NCBI RefSeq assembly: GCF_017948455.1
Contig: NZ_JAFFSU010000001.1
Coordinates: forward strand, 806,001 to 870,000
Direction: 5' to 3'
Origin: Streptomyces sp. GESEQ-4
Lineage (GTDB): Bacteria > Actinomycetota > Actinomycetes > Streptomycetales > Streptomycetaceae
Length of the DNA stretch: 64,000 bases
The translations under genes and the position numbers were made by a program. Positions 9,105 to 17,636 of this stretch are shown piece after piece. The notes beneath the pieces were generated by a model. That model saw only the letters and a program-made list of their open reading frames with translations, did no database searches and was not told the DNA's origin. Every line of letters begins with the position of its first letter. Within the stretch, counting starts at the first letter, position 1.

Positions 9105-10514
9105 TCACAGGCTCTGCGTACGCACCCGCCCGGAGCGGGCCGCGGCGGCCAGCGCCTCGAAGTCGCGCTCGTTCCGGTCGGCGTAGGCCTGGGCGAAGCC
9201 CGTGAGTGCGCGGTCGAAGCGGTCGCTCCCGCCGAGGTAGGCGGCGATGGCGACGGGGTCACCGGAGCGGGCGTGGGCACGCGCCAGGCTGCCGCCGCAC
9301 AACTGCCCGAACAGGCGCAGCAGATAGGGGTCCATGGTCTCCGGCCGCGCGATGCCCTTCCAGTCCCGCAGCTGCCGTACGTAGAAGTCCCGGCCGCGCC
9401 CGTCGAGGCCCACGACGTGCGTCCAGCCCAGGAAGATGTCGCTGGTCGTCTGGATCAGCCGCTGCCCGGTCACCACACGGCGGCCCTGGTTGTCGTAGGA
9501 GGTACCGCCCGTGTGGGCCGCGAGCACCGACTCCTGCGCCTCCTTGGCCTGCAGCAGCAAGGGATCGTCGTCGTCCCGGCCGAGCAGTAGCAGGACCCAG
9601 CACCGCGTGCCGACACTGCCGACGCCCACCACTTTCCGGGCCATGTCGACCAGGCGGTAGTGGCGCAGCAGGTGCCGGCGCTCGGACGACAGGGTGTGCG
9701 CGTAGTCCTCCACGAGGGTCTGGAGTTCCTTCTCCTGCGCGTCGTCCGACGGGTCGGTCAACAGGTCCTGGAGCGGGGTGATCAGCGGCGGGTCCGGTGC
9801 GATCCGGCGGCCTTCCTCGGTGATCCGGGTGAGTTTGTCGACGGCTTGGAGATAGGTGCGGGTACGGGCGCGTGCGGTCGCTTCGGCGGTACGGCGCCGG
9901 GCCCGCTTGCTCATCGACTCGGCCATCAGCTCCCCCAGCCGGTCGGCGTCGTCCTGCGCGTACCAGATGTCCAGGGTGCGCATGCCGGCGAACTCCCGGA
10001 GGCGCTGCCGATAGGCGCGTACGCAGGTCAGGACCGCTTCGTCCTGCTCTCCGACCGAGAACCCGTTGGCCCGGCCGGCGATCGCGAAGCTGGCCGCCAG
10101 CCGTTTGACGTCCCACTCGAAGGGCCCGGGCAGGGTCTCGTCGAAGTCGTTGATGTCGAACACGAGACGGCGCTCGGGCGAGGCCAGCAGCCGGAAGTTC
10201 AGCAGGTGGGCGTCGCCGCAGAGTTGGACCGTCAGCCCGCTGTTCGGGAGAGGGCCGAGGTCCGCCGCCATGATCGCTGCCGCGCCCCGGTAGAAGCGGA
10301 ACGGGGACTCGAGCATGCGGCCGTACCGGATCGGGACCAACTCCGGCACCCGCGGGGCCGATTGGCGCTCGATCACATCGATCGGGTCGGGGCGCTCCGG
10401 TCCCGTCTCGAACCACGCCTGGCGCGAACGAGGGGCGCGCTTGCGCGCGTTCCTGCCGTACGCCGCTCTGTCGGCGGGGGACAGGGAGGCCGTGAAGTCG
10501 CTGGGTGTGGTCAT
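9105..10514 (-). CDS. DUF2252 family protein (kinase-like fold)
   Basis: 469 residues. The diagnostic block is LCGDAHLLNFRLL, followed about 20 residues later by VFDINDFDETLPGPFEWDVKRLAAS. This resembles the GDxHxxN and DFD catalytic elements of aminoglycoside phosphotransferase-like kinases, as usual for DUF2252. Near the C-terminus are RQLRDWKG and LRLFGQLCGGSLARAHARSGD. The start at 10514 is fixed by GGAGGTGGAGCC immediately before ATG. The substrate and reaction are not established for the family. It is convergent with the 65-aa gene and divergent from the HdeD-like gene across 219 bases. Confidence 0.85.
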   Translation of the reverse strand: MTTPSDFTASLSPADRAAYGRNARKRAPRSRQAWFETGPERPDPIDVIERQSAPRVPELVPIRYGRMLESPFRFYRGAAAIMAADLGPLPNSGLTVQLCGDAHLLNFRLLASPERRLVFDINDFDETLPGPFEWDVKRLAASFAIAGRANGFSVGEQDEAVLTCVRAYRQRLREFAGMRTLDIWYAQDDADRLGELMAESMSKRARRRTAEATARARTRTYLQAVDKLTRITEEGRRIAPDPPLITPLQDLLTDPSDDAQEKELQTLVEDYAHTLSSERRHLLRHYRLVDMARKVVGVGSVGTRCWVLLLLGRDDDDPLLLQAKEAQESVLAAHTGGTSYDNQGRRVVTGQRLIQTTSDIFLGWTHVVGLDGRGRDFYVRQLRDWKGIARPETMDPYLLRLFGQLCGGSLARAHARSGDPVAIAAYLGGSDRFDRALTGFAQAYADRNERDFEALAAAARSGRVRTQSL

Positions 10515-10733
10515 GGCTCCACCTCCGACAGGAGCAGCCCGCCCGCCGGCTGTCCAGGCATCGTCGCGCGCATCTCCGCTCCCACCCACCTCATCGCCCC
10601 GGTGGTGTGCCCGGATCACCCGCCGCGGGTGACCCGGCCGCCGGCGCAGGGCGGGACGCTGGCCCGTGAGGTCTCCGCACGCCGCCCCGCCGGCGGTCCG
10701 GGAGCGATCCGCCCGATCACGCGAGGAGGAGCC

Positions 10734-11396
10734 ATGACCGTGTCGCGTGGTCCGGCGCCGCGCACCGGACCGGAGCACATGCCGGGCGGGGCGGTCCCCG
10801 GACCGACGGGTGACCCCGCGGAGGCCCTCGCGTCGCTCGGACGCTCCTGGACGTGGCCCCTCGGCTCGGCGATCGCCACGCTCGTGCCGGGCATTCTCAT
10901 CCTGGTCTGGCCGGACGAGACCCTGCACGTCCTGGCGGTCCTGATCGGCCTGTATCTGCTCGTGATGGCGGCCTTCCGGTTCGTCGAGGCGTTCGCCCGC
11001 GAAGAGCCGGGCGAACGGGTGACCCGGCTGCTCCTCGCCCTGCTGTACGTCCTGGCGGGGGTGCTCTGCCTGAGGAACCCGCTGCAGACCATCGCCGCGC
11101 TCTCGCTGATCGTCGGGGTCGTCTGGCTGGTGTCCGGCATCCTCACCCTCCACACGGCCATCGCCGCCAGAGACCTGCCGCACCGTGGCTTCGTCGTCGG
11201 CGTGGCGGTGATCGGCATCGTCGCGGGGATCGTGGTGCTGGCCCTGCCGTCGGAGTCGGCGCGCGCGCTGACCCGGCTGCTCGGTCTCTGGCTCGTCCTG
11301 CTCGGCCTCGCCGAGGCAGCGGTCGCCTTCGCCTGGCGGGCCGCACTGCGCAGGGCGGGCGTCCCGGTGGCCGGTGGCGCCGCGGGAACTCCATAG
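10734..11396 (+). CDS. HdeD/DUF308 family membrane protein
   Basis: 220 residues with six hydrophobic helices after a 40-residue polar N-terminus. Typical DUF308 features are the paired helices around PGILILVWPDETLHVLAVLIG, VLAGVLCLRNPLQT and LIVGVVWLVSGI. Members are annotated as HdeD-like acid-stress membrane proteins, but the role in actinomycetes is unproven. GAGGAGGAGCC precedes ATG 10734. The stop codon lies inside a 39-base tandem duplication (11373-11450). A 447-residue membrane protein follows 71 bases later and is likely cotranscribed. Confidence 0.82.
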   Translation: MTVSRGPAPRTGPEHMPGGAVPGPTGDPAEALASLGRSWTWPLGSAIATLVPGILILVWPDETLHVLAVLIGLYLLVMAAFRFVEAFAREEPGERVTRLLLALLYVLAGVLCLRNPLQTIAALSLIVGVVWLVSGILTLHTAIAARDLPHRGFVVGVAVIGIVAGIVVLALPSESARALTRLLGLWLVLLGLAEAAVAFAWRAALRRAGVPVAGGAAGTP

Positions 11397-11450
11397 CCCT
11401 CGGGGGAGGCCGGTGGCTCCGCGGGAACTCCGTAGCCCTCGGGGGGAGAC
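11373..11450 (+). repeat. 39-bp imperfect tandem duplication spanning a stop codon
   Basis: Copy 1 (11373-11411) and copy 2 (11412-11450) both run GGTGGC or GGTGGCT, then CCGCGGGAACTCC, a TAG, then CCCTCGGGGG, differing at a few positions. Copy 1 carries the C-terminal codons and stop of the HdeD-like gene. The period is 39 bases (13 codons), so copy 2 keeps the same frame and its own TAG. It is the second stop-codon duplication within 3 kb. Confidence 0.88.
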
Positions 11451-11467
11451 AGGACCCGGGAGGATCC

Positions 11468-12811
11468 ATGGCCCCGGACAAGATCCCCGACGCGCCCCAC
11501 ACCGGCGGAACCGGCCACATCCTGAGCCAGGAGGAGCGCGCCGAGTACGAGCGGCTGCGCCGGGCCGCGACCGTACGGCACCGGCGAGCGCGCAAGGCGG
11601 GCGCCACGGTCCTGTTCCTGCTGACCCTCCTGCTCGCACCGCTGGCCGTCGTCGCGGCCTGGGTCGACGACGAGGTCTCCGACACCGATCGGTACGTCCA
11701 GACCGTCGCGCCGCTGGCATCCGAACCCGCCGTCCAGAAGGCCGTGACCGACCGGCTGACCAAACGCGTGGTCGATCAGGTCGACGTCGAGGCGGTGGCC
11801 GCCGCGCTGTCGAAGACGCTTGCCGACGCCGGCGCGCCACCCCGCGTGGTGGAGGCGTCGCGGTACCTCGCCGGTCCGCTGCGCTCCGCGGTGACGACCG
11901 TCGTGCACAACAACGTCGAGCGCGTGATCACCAGCGACGCGTTCCAGCAGGCCTGGGAGACCTCCAACCGAGAGGCGCACGCCGCCGTCGTGAACGTACT
12001 CACCGGAGAGCGCGAGGGCCCGCTGCGGGCGACGGGCGACACCGTCCAGCTGGACATCGGAACCGTCGTCGACCAAGTACGGCAGCGCCTGGTCGACCAG
12101 GGCTTCGACAAGGCCGCCGCCATCCCGGACGTCGACCGCACCGTCACGCTGTTCCACACCGAGGAGCTGAGCCAGGCACAGGACGCGATGCGGCTGCTGG
12201 ACATCATGGGCACCTGGCTGCCCGTGCTGACCGTCGCCCTGGCCGCCCTCGCCGTGTGGACCGCTCCCGCACACCGGGTGATGCTGATGATCACGGCCGT
12301 CGGCATCGGCGTGATGATGGTGGTGCTGCTCGTCGCGCTGGCCGTCGTACGCCGGGTCTACCTGGACTCGGTCCCCTCGGCGACGCTGCCGACCGACGCC
12401 GCCGCGGCGATCTTCGACACCTTCCTCCGCTTCCTGCGCGACAGCGCCCGCACGCTCCTCGTCGTCGCCGTGATCACGGCCCTGGCCGCCTACATGTACG
12501 GTCCGGGCCGGGTGGCCCGGGGTGTACGGAGCCTGGCCCGGCGGGGTGCCACAGCGGCAGGGCGGGCGCTGAGCGGTACCCCCGTGGTGCGCACCGGTTC
12601 GACGGGTCGCTGGCTGGACGCGCACCGCTCGTGGACCGGCGGCGCCGTCATCGGGGCGGGTGCCCTGGCGCTCCTGCTCTGGAATCACCCCACGGTGGGT
12701 GTGGTGGTGCTCGTTCTCGTCCTGGTCCTGGTGGTGCTGGCCGTCATCGAGGTGCTCGCCGCGACGGGCGCGGCCGACGGCGAACCGGGCCGGGCGGAAG
12801 CAGGAACCTGA
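11468..12811 (+). CDS. Large integral membrane protein, unknown function
   Basis: 447 residues. A cytoplasmic 45-residue N-terminus contains HILSQEERAEYERLRR. The first helix is TVLFLLTLLLAPLAVVAAW, followed by a roughly 190-residue extracytoplasmic domain beginning VDDEVSDTDRYVQTVAPLA. Two to three helices follow (LPVLTVALAALAVW, MMVVLLVALAVV, LLVVAVITALAAYMYG) and a C-terminal pair ending in VVVLVLVLVLVVLAVIEVL. The DTDRYVQTVAPLASDPAVQ-type motif is common in Streptomyces membrane proteins of unknown role. The start follows GGGAGGATCC. It lies in a run of envelope-type genes. Confidence 0.78.
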   Translation: MAPDKIPDAPHTGGTGHILSQEERAEYERLRRAATVRHRRARKAGATVLFLLTLLLAPLAVVAAWVDDEVSDTDRYVQTVAPLASEPAVQKAVTDRLTKRVVDQVDVEAVAAALSKTLADAGAPPRVVEASRYLAGPLRSAVTTVVHNNVERVITSDAFQQAWETSNREAHAAVVNVLTGEREGPLRATGDTVQLDIGTVVDQVRQRLVDQGFDKAAAIPDVDRTVTLFHTEELSQAQDAMRLLDIMGTWLPVLTVALAALAVWTAPAHRVMLMITAVGIGVMMVVLLVALAVVRRVYLDSVPSATLPTDAAAAIFDTFLRFLRDSARTLLVVAVITALAAYMYGPGRVARGVRSLARRGATAAGRALSGTPVVRTGSTGRWLDAHRSWTGGAVIGAGALALLLWNHPTVGVVVLVLVLVLVVLAVIEVLAATGAADGEPGRAEAGT

Positions 12812-12924
12812 TGACCCCCACGCTCACCCGCCTCGGGTGAGGCCACCCGATCCTTGCCGTGGGCACGCTGAAACCGAACGGCTGCCGGGCGAGCGCCGGC
12901 GAGCGCCCTGGACGGAGGAGAGAC

Positions 12925-13377
12925 ATGAGCGCACAGACGTACCTCGCGTACGACTATCCGCTGTTGAGCGCCTTCTGGACCATCTTCGTGGTCTTCCTGT
13001 GGATCCTGTGGTTCGTCCTGCTCTTCCGGGTCATCGTCGACATCTTCCGTGACGACGACCTGAGCGGCGGGGTCAAAGCCGGCTGGCTGGTGTTCTGCAT
13101 CGTCCTGCCCTTCCTCGGTGTCTTCGTCTACGTCGTCGCCCGCGGCAAGAACATGGGGCACCGCGAGGTGGCGCAGGCCCGTGCACAGCAGGAGGCCTTC
13201 GACAAGTACGTCCGGGAGACCGCCGGCGCCGGTGAGCACCGGCCCACCAGCGCGGACGAACTCGCCAAGCTGTCCGAGATCCGTGCCCGCGGTGACATCA
13301 CGGACGAGGAGTTCAGCAGGGCGAAGGAACTGGTCCTGAGCGACTACGGACCCCCGTCACCCCCCTCCGGCCGCTGA
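12925..13377 (+). CDS. PLDc_N and SHOCT domain membrane protein
   Basis: 150 residues. Two N-terminal helices (FWTIFVVFLWILWFVLLFRVI and AGWLVFCIVLPFLGVFVYVV) form a phospholipase D-nuclease N-terminal-like anchor. A linker leads to a C-terminal SHOCT helix pair, ADELAKLSEIRARGDITDEE then FSRAKELVL, usual at residues about 115-140 in this family. GGAGGAGAGAC precedes ATG 12925. The function is unknown; SHOCT domains are thought to mediate oligomerisation. It is followed 39 bases later by another membrane protein. Confidence 0.85.
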   Translation: MSAQTYLAYDYPLLSAFWTIFVVFLWILWFVLLFRVIVDIFRDDDLSGGVKAGWLVFCIVLPFLGVFVYVVARGKNMGHREVAQARAQQEAFDKYVRETAGAGEHRPTSADELAKLSEIRARGDITDEEFSRAKELVLSDYGPPSPPSGR

Positions 13378-13416
13378 GCGACGCCGGACCACACCACACC
13401 GAATCGAGGCAGCAGG

Positions 13417-13863
13417 ATGACCGCCACACACCCCGCACACCCGCGGACGGCCGGCCAGGCATGGGCCGGCGGCCTGACCGTCTTCGCAGCCGTCATGCTC
13501 ATGATTGGGGGCGTCCTCGACATCCTGCGAGGCATCGCCGCGATCGCTGAGGACGACGTCTTCGTCACGACCCAGGACTACGTCTTCGAGTTCGACCTCA
13601 CCAGCTGGGGCTGGATCCACCTGGCCCTCGGCGCGGTCGCCGTCCTCATCGCCTTCGGGCTGTTCCAGTCCGCGATGTGGGCACGCGTCGCGGGTGTGGC
13701 CATCGCCGGGCTGGTCCTCATCGCCAACTTCCTTTCCCTGCCGTACTACCCGGTCTGGTCGGTCGTGATGATCGCGATATCCGGCTTCATCATCTGGGCC
13801 CTGTGCGTGTCCCGTGACAACCAGTCCGCCGCATCGGCCGAGGGCTCGCCCCGGCAGCTCTGA
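13417..13863 (+). CDS. DUF7144-like four-helix membrane protein
   Basis: 148 residues, four helices. The first contains GLTVFAAVMLMIGGVLDILRG, followed by an AIAEDDVFV loop and DLTSWGWIHLALGAVAVLIA. This SWGWIHL segment is characteristic of a widespread small actinobacterial membrane family (DUF7144, previously unnamed). No catalytic residues are visible and the function is unknown. GAGGCAGC precedes ATG 13417. A GC-rich hairpin of the recurrent element described at 13888 follows the stop. Confidence 0.78.
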   Translation: MTATHPAHPRTAGQAWAGGLTVFAAVMLMIGGVLDILRGIAAIAEDDVFVTTQDYVFEFDLTSWGWIHLALGAVAVLIAFGLFQSAMWARVAGVAIAGLVLIANFLSLPYYPVWSVVMIAISGFIIWALCVSRDNQSAASAEGSPRQL

Positions 13864-13887
13864 GTCCAACTCCGCTGGGGTTCGGCA

Positions 13888-13973
13888 GCGCCCCGAAGGG
13901 GCGCGGGGAACTGCGCGACCAGCCACAACGGACCCGAGGCCGATTGCTGGCGCCACTTCCCGCGGAGCGCCTA
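13888..13973 (-). terminator. Recurrent GC hairpin element, copy 1
   Basis: Perfect stem GCGCCCC-GAA-GGGGCGC at 13888-13904, followed by the conserved GGGGAACTGCGCGACCAGCC and, after about 35 variable bases, GCGGAGCGC abutting the stop of the minus-strand DoxX gene. The same arrangement occurs at 40887-40986 and 49834-49926. In all three the conserved end touches the stop codon of a minus-strand gene, so it probably acts as that gene's terminator. Confidence 0.8.
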
Positions 13974-14321
13974 GCGTGCGACCCCCAGCACGAGCGCAGC
14001 GACAGCCAGCGCCAGGAAGCCGCCCGGAAACACCATCGTGGCAAACACGCGGGCCCGGACATGCGCGGCCACGGCGCCCACGTAGAACAGCACGAGCCCC
14101 GCGGCCGCGGCGATCCCGACGCCCGGGACCCCGAGCAGCCCGAGGAGCAGACCGGCGGCTCCCGTGGCCTTGAGCGCACCGAGCCACGGAAGCCACGACC
14201 GCGGCACCTCCACCGCGGCCGAGTTCGCCAGGACGAACCGGGCCCTCGCGAAGTCGGCGCCCGCGATCGCCGCGTTGGCCAGGATCGTGACGACGGTGAC
14301 GAACACGTAGGCGGTGACCAT
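13971..14321 (-). CDS. DoxX-like family membrane protein
   Basis: 116 residues, four helices: YVFVTVVTILANAAIAG, ALKATGAAGLLLGLLG, GIAAAAGLVLFYVGAVAAHV and a C-terminal FLALAVAALVLGVA. The polar segment PRSWLPWLGALKATGAAGLL fits small DoxX-like proteins. Some relatives act in quinone- or thiol-linked redox chemistry, but no specific role can be given. It is divergent from a LysR-type regulator that starts 118 bases away, a common regulator/target layout. Confidence 0.75.
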   Translation of the reverse strand: MVTAYVFVTVVTILANAAIAGADFARARFVLANSAAVEVPRSWLPWLGALKATGAAGLLLGLLGVPGVGIAAAAGLVLFYVGAVAAHVRARVFATMVFPGGFLALAVAALVLGVAR

Positions 14322-14439
14322 GTATCCCGCCCTCCCTTCGATGCCGTTGCTTCGATGTCGTCCCTTCGACCGGGGCTCGCTGAACAGCCTCGTCGCGCCC
14401 TACGGCGACGTCCAATACCTGCGTCCATAACCTGACGGC

Positions 14440-15336
14440 ATGGATGTGGACACCCGGCTGCTGCGCTCCTTCGTCGCCGTCGCGGAGGACGGCACCCTCA
14501 CCCGCGCCGCGGAACGCCTCTACGTCTCCCAACCGGCGCTGACCAAACAGATCAAGCAACTCGAAACACAGCTGGGCGTACGGCTGTTCACACGCTCCCG
14601 CACCGGCATGACCCTCACCGCGTCGGGCCGTGCCCTGGCCGAGCGGACGCCCGCCCTGCTGGCCGCGTGGGACCAGGTGCTGCGGGAGACCAAGAGCACC
14701 GCCAGCCGGGCCGCCCGAGTGCTGCGCGTCGGCTTCCTCGCCAGCGCCGCCAACGAGGCGACCCCGCGTATCGTCGCGGAGTTCTCCCGGCGCCGCCCCG
14801 GCTGGCGCGCGGACATGCGCCAGGCCTCCTGGTCCGACCCGAGCGGCGGCCTCGCCGACGGAGAGGTCGACGTGGCACTGCTACGGCTCCCTTTCCCGGG
14901 ACAGGACACACTGCGCACGGAGCCGCTCTTCACCGAACCGCGCTGGGTGGCCCTGCCCGCGGACCACGCCCTCGCCGCCCACGACGAGATCCGCTTCCAG
15001 GACCTGTGGGACGAGCCGTTCGTCGCCGCACCGGCCGAGACCGGCCGGTGGCGTGAGTACTGGCTGGCCATGGACGAACGCGAGGGCCACCCCGTCCGCA
15101 TCGGCGCCGTCACCGACCTGCCCGACGACTGGCTGAACGCCATCGCCAACGGCTACGGCGTAGCCCTCGCCCCCGCGTCCGCCGCCCGCTTCTACGCTCG
15201 CCCCGGCATCGTCTACCGCCCCGTCAGCGGCATCGGCCCCAGCCAGGTGGCCGTCGCCTGGGCGCCCGCCGACGACACCCATCCGGCCGTCCAGGACTTC
15301 GTCCACTGTTGCCTGGAGTACGGCGTCGCGGACTGA
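14440..15336 (+). CDS. LysR-family transcriptional regulator
   Basis: 298 residues. The N-terminal winged helix (residues about 1-60) has LLRSFVAVAEDGTLTRAAER and LYVSQPALTKQIKQLETQLG, the LysR DNA-binding signature. The rest is a periplasmic-binding-protein-like effector domain from about residue 90, with VLRVGFLASA at its start. It is divergently arranged with the DoxX-like gene, so it likely controls that gene and itself through the 14322-14439 interval. The co-inducer is unknown. Confidence 0.92.
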   Translation: MDVDTRLLRSFVAVAEDGTLTRAAERLYVSQPALTKQIKQLETQLGVRLFTRSRTGMTLTASGRALAERTPALLAAWDQVLRETKSTASRAARVLRVGFLASAANEATPRIVAEFSRRRPGWRADMRQASWSDPSGGLADGEVDVALLRLPFPGQDTLRTEPLFTEPRWVALPADHALAAHDEIRFQDLWDEPFVAAPAETGRWREYWLAMDEREGHPVRIGAVTDLPDDWLNAIANGYGVALAPASAARFYARPGIVYRPVSGIGPSQVAVAWAPADDTHPAVQDFVHCCLEYGVAD

Positions 15337-15372
15337 CCGCTGCAGGGCCCCGGGCCCCTCCTTAAGCCTTGC

Positions 15373-15382
15373 CTTATATAAG
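15373..15382. promoter_or_regulatory. AT-rich palindrome upstream of ArsR gene
   Basis: CTTATATAAG is a perfect 10-base palindrome, preceded by CCTTAAGCCTTG, about 24 bases before the GTG start of the ArsR-type gene. It is conspicuous in this G+C background and well placed to be the promoter -10 region and an operator for autoregulation. Confidence 0.5.
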
Positions 15383-15405
15383 TCGACGATGGCATAGTCG
15401 TTCCC

Positions 15406-15768
15406 GTGCACGCCTTCGACGTCCTTGGGGATCCGGTCAGGCGCCGGATATTGGAGCTACTCGCATCCGGTGAGCAGGCGTCGGGCGAGATCAGTGCCGT
15501 GATCCGGGGCGAGTTCGGGATCTCCCAGCCGGCCGTCTCGCAGCACCTGCGGGTGCTGCGGGAGAGCGGCTTCGCGTCCGTGCGCGCGGAAGGCACCCGG
15601 CGGCTGTACGCCGTCGACGCCGCGCCGCTGCGCGAGGTGGACGCCTGGCTGGAGCGGTTCCGGGGGTTCTGGGATCAGCGGCTCGACGCGCTCGGGACGG
15701 AGCTCGCGCGGGGCAAGCGCGAGCGCAGGCTGAGAGAGGAAGAAAAGGGAGTGAGCGGGGATGAGTGA
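15406..15768 (+). CDS. ArsR-family (winged-helix) regulator of an SRPBCC gene
   Basis: 120 residues. It opens HAFDVLGDPVRRRILELLA, then GEFGISQPAVSQHLRVLRES as the recognition helix, then a wing with GTRRLYAVDAAPLREVDAWL. This subtype (no metal-binding Cys, C-terminal RFRGFWDQRLDAL helix) usually sits with an AHSA1/SRPBCC gene, as here: the downstream start overlaps its stop by 8 bases. GTG 15406 is used as start. It probably represses its own operon. Confidence 0.9.
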   Translation: MHAFDVLGDPVRRRILELLASGEQASGEISAVIRGEFGISQPAVSQHLRVLRESGFASVRAEGTRRLYAVDAAPLREVDAWLERFRGFWDQRLDALGTELARGKRERRLREEEKGVSGDE

Positions 15769-16393
15769 CATCGTCGACGAGATCAACCGTCGCCACCGTG
15801 AGGTCGGCGCCCGCCAGGTCGAGGCGGGCGAGGCGAAGACGGTGCTCCTGCGGCGGACCTTCGACGCCGACATCGTCGACGTGTGGGACGCCGTGACCTC
15901 GCCCGAGCGGATCAGCCGCTGGTTCCTGCCGGTCAGCGGTGAGCTCAAGCTCGGCGGGCGCTACCAACTGGAGGGCAACGCCGGCGGCGAGATCCTCGAG
16001 TGCGCCGAGCCGACCCGGCTGCGCGTGAGCTGGTTGTACGGGCCCGACCCCGGCTTCAGTGAGGTCGAGGTGCGACTCACGCCGGACGGCGCGGACCGCA
16101 CGGTGCTGGAGCTGGAGCATGTGGCCGTGGTGCCGGACGACTTCTGGGACCAGTACGGGCCCGGCTCGGTCGGTGTCGGCTGGGACCTGGGGCTCCTCGG
16201 ACTCGACAGGCACCTGGCGGGCGGCGAGATCAGCAGGGAGGAGGCGGAGGCCTGGGACACCTCGCCCGAGGGCAGGGAGTTCGCGACGCGCTCGGGGGAG
16301 GCATGGGGTGCCGCGTACGCCGCATCCGGTGCGGAGGCCGAGGTCGTGGCGGCCACGACGGCTGCGACGATCGCGTTCTATACGGGAGCGTAG
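15761..16393 (+). CDS. SRPBCC / AHSA1-like (START superfamily) protein
   Basis: 210 residues. The helix-grip fold is recognisable from VLLRRTFDADIVDVWDAVTSPERISRWF at residues about 28-55, then GGRYQLEGNAGGEILECAEPTRLRVSW and a C-terminal helix. Members bind hydrophobic ligands, but no ligand is known for this subgroup. It is translationally coupled to the preceding ArsR regulator and converges on a lipoprotein gene across a hairpin at 16395-16435. Confidence 0.85.
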   Translation: MSDIVDEINRRHREVGARQVEAGEAKTVLLRRTFDADIVDVWDAVTSPERISRWFLPVSGELKLGGRYQLEGNAGGEILECAEPTRLRVSWLYGPDPGFSEVEVRLTPDGADRTVLELEHVAVVPDDFWDQYGPGSVGVGWDLGLLGLDRHLAGGEISREEAEAWDTSPEGREFATRSGEAWGAAYAASGAEAEVVAATTAATIAFYTGA

Positions 16394-16394
16394 A

Positions 16395-16435
16395 AGGCCC
16401 GGATCGTCACCGGCCCCGGTCGCCGCGCCGGGCCT
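16395..16435. terminator. Bidirectional hairpin between convergent genes
   Basis: Inverted repeat AGGCCCGG (16395-16402) and CCGGGCCT (16428-16435), 8-base arms with a 25-base loop that contains a smaller GC-rich pairing. It lies between the SRPBCC stop (16393) and the lipoprotein stop (16442), so it can terminate both. Confidence 0.6.
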
Positions 16436-16441
16436 CCGTGC

Positions 16442-17089
16442 TCAGTTGCCGCGCAGGGTCCGCTTGGCGAGCTGATACGCCGGGAGCATCTCCTCGTGTT
16501 CCTCGGTGTCCATGCCTCCGAGATGCATGACGACCGGTCCGTCGGATGTGACGACGGCGAGGGCGCGCTCCTTCTTCGTCTCGTCCAGGAGTTCGCTGGT
16601 GTAGAGGTACTCCACCTCCGCGCCGTCGAGACCGCCCGTCTTGAACGTCCGGTACGTCTCCTTGCTCGCGCCGGCCTCGGCCTCGACGAATGCCTCCAGT
16701 ACGGCGCGCGCGTCGCCCTTGGCCGGGGTGCCGGTCCAGACGCGCAGGTAGCCGATGTTCCCCGCGGGCTTGGCGTCGATCTCGCAGGTGAGGGTGACCG
16801 GGCCCCGACGGAGAAGCTCGTCGGCGATGTCCCCGGCGGCAGGACCGACGTCCACGGTCTCGGCCGTCCACTCCTCGGCGATGTCGAAGGTGACCGGGAG
16901 TGCGCAGGAGGAGCCCTTCGCGCCGATGGTGCCCCCCTTTGCGGCGACCGTCCCGTCGGCGCTCGCCGACGCCGAGGCCCGCTTGTCCTCAGGCTTCTGA
17001 GGCGTGGCCTGCGAACACCCCGTCAGCACCCCCGCCAGCAACGCCACATGCACCGCACCACGCCCCGCGATCCCCGCCCTGACCTGCAT
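16442..17089 (-). CDS. Putative secreted lipoprotein, unknown function
   Basis: 215 residues from ATG 17089, which has GGGGAGGGGA upstream; a longer in-frame start at 17122 is less likely. The signal peptide ends in the lipobox VLTGC (Cys25). The mature part has an Ala/Ser/Lys-rich linker, then SSCALPVTFDIAEEW and VTLTCEIDAKPAGNIGYLRVW, with a probable Cys-Cys pair and mixed beta structure. Similar lipoproteins are common in Streptomyces; none has a known function to my knowledge. Confidence 0.75.
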   Translation of the reverse strand: MQVRAGIAGRGAVHVALLAGVLTGCSQATPQKPEDKRASASASADGTVAAKGGTIGAKGSSCALPVTFDIAEEWTAETVDVGPAAGDIADELLRRGPVTLTCEIDAKPAGNIGYLRVWTGTPAKGDARAVLEAFVEAEAGASKETYRTFKTGGLDGAEVEYLYTSELLDETKKERALAVVTSDGPVVMHLGGMDTEEHEEMLPAYQLAKRTLRGN

Positions 17090-17156
17090 CGAATCCCCTC
17101 CCCAGTGATCCCGGCGGGACACTGTATCGGAGGCCCGTCGGCGACGCTCGCGGACG

Positions 17157-17540
17157 TCATACTGCCTGGTCGTGGACGGCAGCGGGCCTTCCCCGGCGGA
17201 GGAGCTCGCGCGGTGACAGTCCGCCTGACAGGCACCACAGCGCGATGACGGGATCGCAGATGGCGCACCCCAGCGACGAATCGTGCAGGAAGGGGATCAG
17301 AGGGCTGCCCTTGATGAGGTGGATGACGTCCCACACCGTGTGCAGCAGCCAGCCGATGCCGATGAACGTCCACGAGTCCAGGCCACGGAAGGCGACGTAA
17401 GTGACGAGCGCGGTGAAGGCGAACTCCCACCCGCCCAGACCGCCGGTCCCGAGGTAGGCGGCACCGGCTCCGGCGACCATGACCGCGTTGAAGCGGCGCC
17501 GGTGGGGACGGTACGTCGGCCGCGCGGCGGGACGGCTCAC
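17157..17540 (-). CDS. Small membrane protein (DUF6010-like)
   Basis: 127 residues. About three helices are present, with GGLGGWEFAFTALVTYVAFRGL, TFIGIGWLLHTVWDVIH and the cysteine-containing SSLGCAICDPVIALWCLSGG. These motifs fit a family I associate with DUF6010. The start is uncertain: GTG 17540 has no good ribosome site, and the polar N-terminus lacks the first helix expected in longer relatives, so it may be truncated or start differently. Confidence 0.6.
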   Translation of the reverse strand: MSRPAARPTYRPHRRRFNAVMVAGAGAAYLGTGGLGGWEFAFTALVTYVAFRGLDSWTFIGIGWLLHTVWDVIHLIKGSPLIPFLHDSSLGCAICDPVIALWCLSGGLSPRELLRRGRPAAVHDQAV

Positions 17541-17636
17541 ACGCTAGGTCCGTACCGGGTCGCGCCCCAGGGGGATTACCGACACCTTCCGACGGGATGC
17601 CGCCACCGTAAGGCGAAGTCGAATGGTCCAGGTGAT

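Noticed and set aside
14322..14439. Clear LysR box between DoxX and LysR genes
   Set aside because: Searching by eye for T-n11-A motifs gave several weak candidates and none was distinctive enough to list.
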